NCBI GenBank assembly: GCA_011799875.1
Contig: CM022303.1
Location: 68,193,446-68,257,445 of the forward strand
From: Thinopyrum elongatum
Taxonomy: Eukaryota; Streptophyta; Magnoliopsida; Poales; Poaceae
Direction: 5' to 3'
Length of the DNA stretch: 64,000 nt
The notes beneath the pieces were generated by a model. The model was not told the origin of the DNA. It made no database searches and saw nothing but the letters and a program-made list of their open reading frames with translations. A program made the translations under genes and the position numbers. Below are positions 53,225-64,000 of the stretch, piece by piece. Within the stretch, counting starts at the first letter, position 1. Each line of letters starts with the position of its first letter.

Positions 53225-54111
53225 ATGGATCCCCATCTACTTGCTAATCTTTTTAAAAGATCCAATCATGATGAACCAATTGCTAGTGAGTTGAGTGCAC
53301 TAGATTATCTTAATGAAGTTTTGCTTGAGATTCGTGAATCTGAAAATTGTGATGAAGAAATTTATGAAGTGATTCATGATAGTTCCTTGAATGAAAAGCA
53401 TGATTGCAATTATTTTACTGTAAATTCTATTACTGTCAGTTGTGCTAATAATATGCAAAACCCCAAGCTTGGGGATGCTAATTTTGCTATGTCCACTACT
53501 TATTACAATGATCATGATTGGGTTGATTCTTCTTATGATCTTGAAAATTTATTTAAGCCTCATGATGAATATGATATTGATAATAATGTTTGCAATAGTA
53601 TTGAAAGTGGGTTTGGAAGAGCGTAAAGTTTAGGTAAAAATAATCCACATATTTGGAGAGTGTTCAATCTTACAATTTTTTTCATGAAAGTGGATTTGGA
53701 GAGGTCATGACTTTAGTTGATGTTAATCCCACTATCTTGGAAGATTATAAAACTTTTATGGATGTGGATCATGAAGAGAAAATTTTATATGATAGCTATA
53801 TTTTTGAATTTGATCATGATCCTACTTGTAATTATTATGAGAAAGGAAAATATGGTTGTAAAAAATTTCATGTTACTAAATTACCTCTCATTATGTTGAG
53901 ATTGCTATTGTTTCTTTCTTCTTCCTTGCATATGCTTTATATTTCTTGTCATGATAATTTGTTTGATATAAAATACCTATGCATCAGAAGTATGTTAGAC
54001 TTAAATGTGTTTGTCACATGTATTATGATGCTCTCTTTGTGTTTCAATTCTTGTCTTTTATGCGAGCATCATCAAAATTATCAATGCCTAGCTAGGGGCA
54101 TAAAACAATAG
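53225..54111 (+). pseudogene. Acidic frame of unknown function in Athila-like element C
   Basis: The first frame (53225-53626) opens MDPHLLANLFKRSNHDEPIA and continues SALDYLNEVLLEIRESENCD, NEKHDCNYFTVNSITVSCAN and NPKLGDANF to IESGFGRA before TAA. After a frame change the second part (from 53653) reads HESGFGEVMTLVDVNPTILE, LYDSYIFEFDHDPTCNYYEK and GKYGCKKFH, followed by a hydrophobic tail. It aligns with the frame of element A across the HDCN, LGDA, SGFG, TILE, YDSY and NYYE words. The shared order despite nucleotide divergence suggests past selection on a protein. Function is unknown. Confidence 0.55.
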
Positions 54112-56554
54112 CGCTTGTTAGGAGGCAACCAATAAATAAAACTTATTTTTGCCTTTTTATTCCTGTTCTTGTATGTTTGCACAATTATGGCTCTGTTATG
54201 ATTGTGTTTTTTATGTTTTAATTAGTGTTTGTGCCAAGTAAAGCCTTTGGGATAGCTTTGGTGATAGTTGATTTGATCCTGTTGAAAAACAGAAACTTTT
54301 GTGTCTAGTAATATAATTGTCTAAATTCACAGACGTGACAACAAATTCTGCATGTTTTACACAGGATTGATATACAAATTTCCTATGCTGTCCAAATTGT
54401 TCAAAAAATTTGGAGTTACAGAAGTATGAGAACAATTCCCATCTTTACAGATTGTTCTGTTTTTGACAGATTCTGTTTTCTTTGCATTGTGTGATTATTT
54501 TGATGAATCTATGGATTGTATCGGGGGGTATAAGCCATGGTAAAGTTAGAATACAGTAGATATAATGCAATAACAAAATTTGAATGGGTTTTCTACAGTA
54601 ATTAAAGTACAGATTGGTTTTCTTATACTAATGGATCTCACGAAGGTTTTGTTAAGTTTTGTGTGATTGAAGTTTTCAAGCTTTGGGTGAGATCACAATG
54701 GATGAAGGAATAAGGAGTAAGAAAAGCCTAAGCTTGGGGATGCCCAAGGAACCCCAAGTTAATATTCAAGGAGAAACAAGCAACTAAGCTTGGGGATGCC
54801 CCGAGTGGCATCCCCTCTTTCTTCTAACAACCATCGGTATCTTACTTGGAGCTATATTTTCATTCATCACATATCATGAGTTTTGCTTGGAGCGTCTTGT
54901 ATTATATGAGTCTTTGCTTGTTTTGCTTTTTATTTTGTCACAAGTATCCTTTCTGGACACACCTAGTTGAGAGAGCCAAAATTATGCTATGATTTGTTAG
55001 AATTGCTCTTTATGCTTCACTTAAATTTTTTGAGCTATGGAATTACTCTAGTGCTTCACTTATATCTTTTTTAGCATGGTGTGCTTTAATATTTTTTAAG
55101 AAATGCTCTGATGCTTCACTTAGATTTGTTTGATAGTTAGTAAATTTTTGAAGAAATTCTCTCATGCTTCACTTATACTATTTTGAGAGACAGAAAATTT
55201 TATGCTCTTGTTCTTCACCTAGATTTGTTTGAGCTTGTCAAAAGCAATTCCAATATATGAAACTAGTCCCAAAGTGATAGATATTCAAGAGGGATATAGT
55301 AAAAACTTTCATGAAGATCATTGGAAAAAATAAACTTGGTTCCTTGTAATAGTTTTGCGATATGATGATAGTGATATGTGAGTCATGTTGGTGAGTAATT
55401 ATGCTTTAGTAAGAATATTGGTGTTAAGGTTTGTGATTCCCTATGCAAGAACGAAAGTCAATAGTTATGCAATGAAATTACATCCTACTTGTGGTGCATT
55501 ATTCGGTGTTAGTTATGCTTAATGCTCGCTTAAATGATTTTTCGTTTCCTGGTTGGTTGCTTCTCAATCTTTTTGCTAGTCTCCACTTGTACTAAGTAGA
55601 AATACTACTTGTGCAGCCACAATCTTTAAACCCAGTTTTGCCATATGAGTCCACCATGCCTACCTATATGCGGTATTCCCGTGCTGTTCTAAGCAAATTT
55701 GTATCTGCCATCTCTAATTTTCAAAATAAATTTCCTTTTTATGTGTTCGTACCGCTCATGAAGTGGCAGGGGTGGCCAATATTTTCCATGCTAGATGTGT
55801 TATTCTCAAGATGAGTGTTTATTCACTTGCGATTGCACGAGAGTGCGGCGGTAATAGGGATGCCCAGTCCCGAAATGAAAAAGAAATTTACTTTATGTTG
55901 TCAAATAATAAATTCCTTGGAAAGTATTGGTATGGAAGGCACCTGTGGATACGGCTAGCCATGGAATGTGAAGGATGGTGAAAAAAGGAATAAACTTTAT
56001 TTTCTGTTTGGGAACCGCCTATGATATATCTAGCATCGAAAGTGTTGGGAATTACTCAGTTGTTTTCGTTGACGGGAAAAGTATGCCTCTCAAAAAAATT
56101 TATCTCTCAATTTAAGCTTTAAGCTCTGACACCTCTACAAATCCCTACTTCCCTCTGCGAAGGGCCTTTCTATTTACTTTATGCAATTTTTATTTTTTTT
56201 TAGTCTCCATCTTCTCTTATAAAGCACCAACTAAGGGGCACTATGATCGTACTTGAGCATTGGGTGTAACTAATACACGAGTGCGTTTCATGAATGGTGA
56301 TTGAGCATGATGGGCTAGGGATAACTTTCTTTAGTGTTGATATTTTGAAAGACATGGTTGCTTGGTGATATGCCTGAGTATTGAAATCTTCATGTCAAAA
56401 CTAGACTATTGCTTTGAACCATATAAAAGTCCATATGTCCATGCTATAAAAGAAAAAAATATGTGATGAACATGTTAGGCAGCATTCCACATCAAAAATT
56501 CTATTTTTATCACTTACCTACTTAAGGACGAGTAGTAATTAAGTTTGAGGATGC
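54112..56554 (+). other. Non-coding interior of element C
   Basis: AT-rich. CTAAGCTTGGGGATGCCC occurs near 54728 and 54784, and AAGTTTGAGGATGC ends at 56554 next to the 3' LTR (purine tract). ATGCTTCACTTA-AT recurs at about 55012, 55052, 55110 and 55165. Confidence 0.5.
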
Positions 56555-56796
56555 TGATACATCTCCAACGTATCTATAATTTTTGCTTGTTCCAAGCTGT
56601 TATATTATCATTCTTGGATGTTTTACAATCATTTTATAGCAACTTTATATTATTTTTTGGGACTAACCTATTGAACTAGTGCCTAGTGCCAGTTGCTATT
56701 TTTTTTGCATTTTTTTACTTCGCAGAATATCATTCCCAAACGGAGCCCAAACGCAGCGAAACTTTTTGGAGAATTTTTATGAACTAGAAGGAACAA
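56555..56796 (+). repeat. Truncated 3' LTR of element C
   Basis: About 240 bases from TGATACATCTCC to GAAGGAACAA. Then a different LTR begins. Confidence 0.8.
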
Positions 56797-56797
56797 C

Positions 56798-57287
56798 TGT
56801 AGGGAAATGTTGCATGGAAAACAAAAATTGTTCTACGCACACACAGGATCTATCAAGGAGATGCATAGCAATGAGAGGGGAGAGTGTGTCTACGTGCCCT
56901 CGTAGACCGTAAGTGGAAGCGTTTCACAACGCAGTTGATGTAGTCGAACTTTCTTCGCGATCCAACCGATCTAGTACCGAACGTACGGCACCTCCGCATT
57001 CAGCACACGTTCAGCTCGGTGACGTCCTCCGCCTTCTTGATCCAGCAAGACGGCGAGGTAGTAGATTAGTTCCGTCAGCACGACGGCGTGGTGACAGTGA
57101 TGGTGAAGTGATCTCCGCAGGGCTTCGCCTAAGCACTATGAAAATATGACCGGGGGTGTAAACGGTGGAGGGGAGCGCTGCACACGGCTAACAATTGATC
57201 TATTGTGTGCTAGGCGCCCCCTCCCACATATATATAGGTGGGAGGGGAAGGGGAGGCAGCCTGGCACACCACATAGGTTGCCAGCCG
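56798..57287 (+). repeat. LTR fragment of an unidentified retrotransposon
   Basis: It begins TGTAGGGAAATGTTGCATGG right where LTR C stops and contains GATCTAGTACCGAACG-ACGGCACCTCCGC and CATATATATAGGTGGGAGGGG (TATA region). I recall this as the start of a common Triticeae LTR but cannot name the family. It is cut near 57287 by the next Gypsy LTR. Confidence 0.55.
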
Positions 57288-58804
57288 GCCCTAGGTCTTA
57301 ACCCTGTCATCAAGCTAATTAATGGGCCATGTCATCATATTTCACTAAGTCAAAATGCCACTTGTTCCAAATCCAACTTCAAACTCATACTTGAAATAAA
57401 GTCAAATATTTATTTCTTCAAACTCCAAAACTAAAATGTTCATCTCATAGCAAATATTCCATAATATTTATTTATTAAGGAATACAACATCATCCTTATG
57501 CAAAGATGAATAGTAGCAATTAAAACAGAACAATTCCAGCATATTTTAATGCTATCCTAATTATGAAAATTCCAAATGGATTCGAATAAATCCCACGCTT
57601 ATGGTGGCAGTGCACCACTGACCCTAGTATTTTTTTTCACCAGTGGCACATTTTCGCAAAAGATAATGATTGCAAAAGAAAATGCAAAAGGCTACTGCTA
57701 AAAGAAAATGGAAAATAAAAATGAAAAAGGCCTAACTGGCTGGGCCTAAGTGCACAGTGCACTCAGCCCAGTCCAACCGGCCCATCTCTCTCTCCTCCCG
57801 CTCTCTCTCTCCCCGCGTGTCGCCACGCCCATGGCCGCGCCGGCGAGCGCCGGTGGAACGGCGACAGCGCGACGCCATCGACAGCGGGAGGATAAGGGCG
57901 ACCCCGAGCCCTTCCCCTGGACGCCCTCCGTCAGTTTCCCCCCTCTCTCCCTTGGTCGGCCACTCTCCTCCCCTCTTCTCTCCCGTGCTCGAGTGCAACC
58001 GCCGCCGTCCGACTCGCTCCGCCACGGCGACAGCCACCGCCGGCCCCCTCCGTCGTGTCCGCCAGCCTCGCCGAGGTCTGGCTCTTCTCCTAGTGCCCTC
58101 AGGCGGAGCCAGAGAGCCCTGCTGCCGCCGATCGGCCCCGACCGCATCTCCGACCGCCGGTGATCCCCTCCATCTCAGGCGACGCACTACGGCTACTAAT
58201 TTGTCGCAGGCTTTTCATAGCCGCCCGGTGAGCCACCATCTCCCTCCGTCTCTCTCCCGAGCCGCTCTGCTCCCTCCTATCTAGCTCGCCGCCGTGCCGT
58301 GCTCTGACCATCACCGCCGCTGCCATTAGCACGCTCCCGAGCCTCTATGGCTTGAGACAGTGGCACCCGTGTGCTTCTGGCAAGCTGCTGTGCCGCCCTA
58401 GCCATTTTGCGTGCCTTAGGAGGAACCACAGCCGTGCCTCCACCCGATCCATAGCTCGCCGCCGCCGCGGATCATCGCCGGCGCGCTTAGCAGCCACCTC
58501 CGCCCGTTCCAACATCATAGGTAGACGCGTGAGGTCACGGCCGATCGAACGCAAGTTACGGCACTCGTTTTGGACGCCCGTAGCGCAATCTCGCCCGTCT
58601 CCGGCGAGAAACCGCTGCGAAAACGGTCACCAGAGCAACTCCGGCGCCGCCCGCTAACCTGGCTGCCACGTGGACCCACCTGGATCACTGGCCGATGGGC
58701 CCCACAGACCTGTTGACCCCGTTGACTCGGGTCAACGTGCTGACTAGGCTGGTCCAGTCACTGACCAGTGGGCCCATTGACAGGTCAGCTGGTCAGCCCA
58801 CTGC

Positions 58805-58823
58805 TGACGCAATGATTGCGTCA
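58805..58823. promoter_or_regulatory. Perfect palindrome with TGACG cores in LTR D
   Basis: TGACGCAAT and ATTGCGTCA flank a single G. TTGACC, TTGACT and GGTCAA W-box cores lie at about 58711-58733. The site is placed as in the 13-kb element's LTR. In the 3' LTR (63755-63773) one base has changed (TGATGCAAT). Confidence 0.65.
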
Positions 58824-59217
58824 TCATGATGTCATAATTCACTTTTACCATTTTTGATAATTTAACTAATTCTAGAAAAATGTTTAAATCTTTAGAAATT
58901 CGTAGAGAATAATCCGTAGCTCAGATGGAAAAACTTTATACATGAAAGTTGCTCAGAACGACGAGACAAATCTGATTGTGTCGTCTGTTTCTATGTCGGA
59001 ACCCTCTACGTAGGTGAACCCGTAACTTTCCACCCGTTTCTGGTAGATGAATAGTGCATATACACCGGTTAATAATTCCAACTTAAATCCTAAAATAACT
59101 AAAATGATTTAGACATATCTTTAGGCAACCTTGCACTGCACGTTAGCATAGCATACTCTGTGTTGCATATGTTTGCTGTGTATTTATTTGTTTCCTTCCC
59201 CTCTTCTCTCTCGGTAG

Positions 59218-60990
59218 ACCCCGGTACCGACGCAGTTTCCGAGACCGATGCAGCTCAGGAGCCCGACGACACCGTTGACGACCTTGGCTTTGCCGCCGAG
59301 CAACCAGAAAAGCACCCCCCCCCTTTGAACATTCCGATATCGCCTATTCTCTTCTCTCTTATGCTTGCATTAGAAATTGCTGCTGCTACTGCTATACCTA
59401 TTCTGATGCATAGCCTGATTTTGTGACCTGCTGTTGATAATTACCTGCTTTCCTAAACTGTTTAGCATAGGCTGGTTAGAGACCCGTCAGAGACCCCATT
59501 TCGACCCAACTGCCCCGCTGGATTATCAGAAGACCCGATCAGCGGGATTGAAGACCAGGCCCCAGCACCGCACATCACCCCCTAGTTGTACGACACTACC
59601 GGGTTACTATCGGGTGCCGAGGGTGATACCTCATCAGCACTTCTGATGTTAACCTTGTAGGTTAGTTCATTGATTGTGGTCATCGAGGGTGATTCCTCGT
59701 TCTCCACTCCCGGTAACGACATTTTCATGCAACTCCTCAAGAGTGGACCTCGAGGGTGATTCCTGCTTAGTTCACCTTAACGATTACATCAGGTGGAATT
59801 CCATCGAGGGTGATTCCTCAGGGTTCCCCCTTGGTGTTCTGGACACACAGATACTATGAATTTACCACATAACCATGATACTAAAGTCGGGTCGGCCCTG
59901 AGGGGTACCCGCGTGAGCATATTTGCGAGTGATGTGGAGTCGGGTTGACCTGGAAGGTGCCCGCGAGATAACTACATGGCGTGGTCGGGCATTCCTGGCC
60001 CTTGCCGCAAGTCCATGAGACGGGACGACGGGGTCACATCGATCGTGAGTCTCTGCTCGTTTCCGCGCGCTCCTAATTCACTAACGGTTTGGATATTTGA
60101 TCCGAGTGGGCCTCTGGCCCGATAGCACTAACCATCACGTGGGAACAGTTATGGGCACTCTGCGTCGTGTACATCATCCGAAGCTTAATAGACATCAGCG
60201 ACTGAGCAGCACACGCTCGGTTGGACTGGGAACGCAACCGCACTTGTATTAAGGGGTCGCTAGGTCTACTCACCGGCTGTGCACGTAACGTGCAGGAGTT
60301 CCCGGGGCGATGGCCCAAGACCCCTGGCGGCATAGGTTGAGTCCGCGTGCTGACCTCTCTGTTAAGCCTAGGTCGGGTTGCGGCGTATCGTTTGGCCGAG
60401 GCCGGGCATGACCCAGAAAAGTGTGTCCGGCCGGAGTTAAGCGAGCGTGGTGGGTAAGTTGGTGCACCCCTATAGGGAAGAACTAATCTAAGCATAGCCG
60501 ATCCTCGGTAACGGACGCTCGGAATTGCATCTCGATCGATACAACTAGAACTGGATACTTGTGATGAGAAATCGATAGTATGGCTCTGGCATTGCTTTCT
60601 CGTAGGGAGTCGAGAAAGGATCTCTTGCCGAGGTTGATACTTAATGCTACTACTACTTTATATTGTGCTAATCTACACTCTTCTAATACTGCAAGACCGC
60701 TGAAGATGCCTGTCTTCGATAGGACTAGTCTTTCCCCTCGATTCTGGCATTTCTGCAGCCCAGTCCACATATACAGCCTTTCTTTGATAATGTTGCATAT
60801 GTAGTGTAGATCCTTGCTTGCTGAGTACTTCAAATGAGTACTCACGGTTGCTTTGCGTCCTATTTTTCCCCATATACATTTGATGCAACTAGAAGACGGA
60901 GCCCCGGAGCCAGCTGCCCCCGCCGACGGTTACTACTTCTACCCTCCCGGCGAGTACTACTACGAGGAGCCGACCGACGACCAGGAGTAG
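59218..60990 (+). other. Putative spliced small reading frame inside LTR D, open
   Basis: Segment 1 (59218-59307, after TCGGTAG) reads PGTDAVSETDAAQEPDDTVD and DLGFAAEQP. Segment 2 (60893-60990, after GCAACTAG) continues in phase as EDGAPEPAAPADGYYFYPPG, then EYYYEEPTDDQE and TAG at 60988. This is the only copy whose second segment is uninterrupted. The donor after segment 1 is CAACCAG|AAAAGC, not consensus. The start exon is unknown. Confidence 0.45.
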
Positions 60991-61295
60991 GTTCGGAGGG
61001 TCCCAGGCAGGAGGCCTGCGCCTTTTCGATCGTAGCTTTTCTTTTGCCCCGCCTTCTTAAAGGCCTATTTGTTTTATCTTTTATATCTGTACTCAGATAT
61101 CTGATGCTTCTGCTGACGCTTGTATGCAAGCTTATGTATTCGAGCCCTCGAGGCCCCTGGCTTGTAATATAAAGCTTGTATGACTTTATTTATGTTTTAG
61201 AGTTGTGTTGTGATATCTTCAAGTGAGTCCTTAGGCCTTATCGTGAGCATTTGCGTGTATGGTTAGTGCACAATTAAGCCGGGGGCGTCACAGGT

Positions 61296-61308
61296 TGGTA
61301 TCAGAGCC
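61296..61308 (+). promoter_or_regulatory. Primer-binding site, initiator-Met tRNA
   Basis: TTGGTATCAGAGC starts three bases after the LTR. Confidence 0.88.
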
Positions 61309-62251
61309 GATTGCCTCTAGGAATCCCCCTTTCCAAGTCCTTGGCCGAAGTTGAGTCTAGACATCGAAAAATTGTTTTACTAACTTGGCTGTGTGTCTTA
61401 CGGGCCCATGTCGCCAATTGGGTGGTGTTAGGATATTTTATTCCTCATCTATACTCTGGGACTCTGATCTCTCTTCTATTCGGGTTAAAATTTTACTAAC
61501 TCCAACTTTAGGTTCTCGTGATCACATCCACCTGGAGTTCTGAAATTTCCCCCCCCCCCTTTCTTCAAGATAGTGGGCCAGGTTCTGCTTATAGGATCCT
61601 TTTATCGAGGGCACCCTGTGTTGTCACTTGCAGAATCCTCGCTCCATTAGTTTTCTCCGATGTTGATGTAGCCTCTGCTATGTCTCGTTGTGTACTTCCT
61701 TACCGCGCGCCTGCGCGCCGCCTAGCATATCTAGCTTTTAAATATGCGTCGTTATGCTGTTCGCATGTACCTGACTCTGTGTATGGATCTTTATGTCTTA
61801 ATTGGCTACTGTTAAGTAACTATTATACTTCTTAATTGTTGTCGTGACCGGTAAGATGTCACCGTTCTCCTTACTTTTGAATCACAATCCCCACAGTTCC
61901 ACAAGATCGGAACCTGACTCTCATGTATATCCTTTATTCCGAAGTATCCTATGCCTTGGTTTTGTGTGTTATCAGGAGCCACTCTCCGAGAGATGATCTA
62001 TTCCCGATGCTCTGAACCCCTTCTCACACTCTGTTCAGGTATCGATCGGATGTCCATTCGCTTGAAACTTCTTATCGTGCTTTCATACCTTGTTCTTGAT
62101 GTTTTCTTAAGTTTCAACCCGAGAGATACTTCTGCCACATTCTCTAAATTGTTCAGTAGATAATTAACCCTATAAGGGTCAGTTCTCCCGAAGTTATCCT
62201 TTACTTCCCCACTTAAATCTCGGGACGAGATTTCTTGTAGTGGAGGAGATT
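61309..62251 (+). other. Interior of element D without gag or pol
   Basis: The first 450 bases match the leader of the 13-kb element. The rest has no frame above 70 codons. It ends CTCGGGACGAGATTTCTTGTAG and the purine tract. Confidence 0.7.
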
Positions 62252-64000
62252 TGTAACATCCCCAGATCTTAACCCTGTCATCAAGCTAATTAATGGGCCA
62301 TGTCATCATATTTCACTAAGTTAAAATGCCACTTGTTCCAAATCCAACTTCAAATTCATACTTGAAATAAAGTCAAATATTTATTTCTTCAAACTGCAAA
62401 ACTAAAATGTTCATCTCGTAGCAAATATTCCATAACATTTATTTGTTAAGGAATACAACATCACCCTTATGCAAAGATGAACAGTTCCAATTAAAACAGA
62501 ACAATTCCAGTATATTTTAATGCTATCCTAATTATGAAAATTCAAAATGGATTCGAATAAATCCCACGCTTATGGTGGCAGTGCACCACTGACCCTAGTA
62601 TTTGTTGTCACCAGTGGCACATTTTTGCAAAATATAATGATCGCAAAAGAAAATGCAAAAGGCTAATGCTAAAAGAAAACAGAAAATAAAAATGAAAAAG
62701 GCCTAACTGGCTGGGCCTAAGTGCACAGTGCACTCAGCCCAGTCCAGCCGGCCCATCTCTGTCTCCTCCCGATCTCTCTCCCCGCGTGTCGCCACGCCCA
62801 TGGCCGCACTGGCGAGCGCCGGTGGAACGGCGACAGCGGGACGCCACCGACAGTGGGAGGATAAGGGCGACCACGAGCCCTTCCCCCTGGACGCCCGCCG
62901 TCAGTTTCCCCCCTCTCTCCCTCGGTCGGCCACTCTCCTCCCCTCTTCTCTCCCGTGACCGAGCGCAACCGCCGCCATCCGACTCGCTCCGCCACGGCGA
63001 CAGCCACCGCCGGCCCCTTCTGTCGTGTCCGCCAGCCTCGCTGAGGTCTGGCTCTTCTCCTGGTGCCCTCAGGTGGAGCCGGAGAGCCCTGCTGCCGCCG
63101 ATCGGCCCCGACGGCATATCCGACCGCCGGCGATCCCCTCCGTCTCAGGCGACGCACTGCAGCTAGTAATTTTTCTCAGGCATTTCGTAGCCGCCCGGTG
63201 TGCCACCATCTCCCTCCGTCTCTCTCCTAAGCCGCTCTGCTCTCTCCTATCTAGCTCGCCGCCATGCCGTGCTCTGACCGTTGCCGCCGCTGCCATTAGC
63301 GTGCTCCCGAGCCTCTACGGCTCGAGCCAGTGGCACCCGTGTGCTTCTGACGAGCTGTTGCGCCGGCCTAGCCATTTTGTGTGCCTTAGGATGAACCACA
63401 GCCGTGCCTCCGCCCCGATCCGTAGCTCGCCGACGCGCTTAGCGGCCATCTCTGCCCGTTCCAACATCATAGGTAGATGCGCGAGGTCATGGCCGATCGA
63501 ACGCAAGTTACGGCACTTGTTTTGGAGGCCCGTAGCGCAATCCCGCCTGTCTCTGGCGAGAAACCGCCGCAAAAACGGTCGCCGGAGCAACTCCGGCGCC
63601 GCCTGCTGACCTGGCCGCCACGTGGACCCGCCTGGGTCACTGGCCGATGGGCCCCGCAGCCCTGTTGACGCCGTTGACTCGGGTCAACGTGCTGACTAGG
63701 CTAGTCCTGTCACTGACCAATGGACCCGTTGACTGGTCAGCTGGTCAGCCCACTGCTGATGCAATGATTGCGTCATCATGATGTCATAATTCACTTTTAG
63801 CATTTCTGATAACTTAACTAATTCTAGAAAAATGTTTAAATCTTTAGAAATTCGTACAAAATAATCCGTAGCTCAGATGGAAAAACTTTATACATGAAAG
63901 TTGCTCAGAACGACGAGACGAATCTGATCGTGTCGTCTGTTTCTATGTCGGAACCCTCTACGTTGGTGAACCCATAACTTTTTGCCCGTTTCCGGTAGAC
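62252..64000 (+). repeat. 3' LTR of element D, incomplete at window end
   Basis: It starts TGTAACATCCCCAGATC and is colinear with 57296 onward, including CCACGTGGACCC (G-box core) near 63619 and the palindrome near 63755. Confidence 0.88.

Larger units (their letters stand above)
49801..56796 (+). mobile_element. Athila-like non-autonomous element C, with CACTA insertion, 3' LTR truncated
   Basis: The 5' LTR runs 49801-52993 (about 1.6 kb without the CACTA at 51091-52684). The Asp-tRNA PBS is at 53005. The interior holds the same type of acidic frame and purine motifs as element A. The 3' LTR starts at 56555 (TGATACATCTCC) and is cut at about 56796. The LTR subfamily differs from A (GCTTGTTCCATGCTG follows the shared start). 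It sits at the broken 3' side of the CACTA gene relic. Confidence 0.85.
57288..61292 (+). repeat. 5' LTR of element D, first bases missing
   Basis: About 4.0 kb ending GCGTCACA. The left edge reads CCCTAGGTCTTAACC where the 3' LTR has CCCCAGATCTTAACC. Confidence 0.85.
57288..64000 (+). mobile_element. Coding-free relative of the 4-kb-LTR Gypsy element (D)
   Basis: 5' LTR 57288-61292 lacks only its first 12-15 bases. PBS TTGGTATCAGAGC follows at 61296. The interior to 62251 is 959 bases without gag or pol. GTAGTGGAGGAGATT is the purine tract, and the 3' LTR starts TGTAACATCCCC at 62252 and runs off the window. LTRs share with the 13-kb element the block AAACTTT-TACATGAAAGTTG, CTCAGAACGACGAGAC, the exon-like frames and the GAGGGTGATTCCTC repeats. 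It is a LARD-type element that would need proteins in trans. Confidence 0.85.

Noticed and set aside
57732..58657. Arg-rich frames in LTR D (also 62717-63609) as genes
   Set aside because: Several frames are open on both strands and the two LTR copies disagree by indels that shift them.

Overview
The window is nuclear DNA from a grass, almost certainly a Triticeae species (wheat, Aegilops, barley or rye). I see no bacterial, organellar or rRNA sequence and no CRISPR. It is a stack of nested transposable elements with a few gene relics and two candidate RNA polymerase III genes. The support is structural: plant LTR ends (TG...CA) with 5-bp target-site duplications (TSDs), primer-binding sites (PBS) matching plant initiator-Met or Asp tRNA, CACTA elements with 3-bp TSDs, and an upstream element (USE) and TATA arrangement that, from memory, matches the wheat U6 promoter.

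Layout. 1-2.8 kb: repeats around two convergent paralogous units with Pol III type 3 promoters (about 183 nt at 1042-1224 on +, about 175 nt at 2604-2430 on -). 3.6-5.9 kb: three-exon zinc-finger-XS-type pseudogene on -. 6984-8920: complete gag-only Copia-like retrotransposon (TSD AACGC). 9.5 and 11.2-11.6 kb: two fold-back MITEs. 11751-14223: small non-autonomous LTR element with a doubled 5' LTR (TSD ATTAA). 14.3-14.9 kb: orphan last exon of a GH3 amido-synthetase gene. 16038-19885: CACTA element carrying another CACTA (16151-18899). 20874-33996: 13.1-kb Tekay-like Gypsy element with 4.06-kb LTRs and broken gag-pol (TSD CCCCC). It splits an unassigned tract rich in the hexamer TGCTTC.

36.3-47.1 kb: a truncated minus-strand Copia element joined to a Harbinger transposase relic. 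The Copia piece holds an Athila-like non-autonomous element (38331-44249) and a solo LTR of the same family (44778-46139). Matching GACCG flanks and a repeated Copia segment indicate a tandem segmental duplication. 47096-49800: CACTA element with a TNP1-like gene relic. 49801-56796: second Athila-like element, with a CACTA in its 5' LTR. 56798-57287: LTR fragment of an unnamed element. 57288 to the window end: non-autonomous relative of the 13-kb Gypsy element, with two 4-kb LTRs and under 1 kb of interior.

The elements interact as parts-sharing systems. The gag-only Copia, the coding-free Gypsy relative and the Athila-like elements keep LTR, PBS and polypurine tract and would need proteins in trans. 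The small CACTA at 16151 shares its first 22 bases, apart from one T in a TTTT run, with the coding CACTA at 47096. Least explained by known families are the Pol III pair, a small spliced reading frame inside the 4-kb LTRs, a conserved bZIP-type palindrome with W-boxes in those LTRs, and a conserved acidic frame plus iterated polypurine-tract motif in the Athila-like elements. All family names rest on motif recognition by eye; no database search was run.
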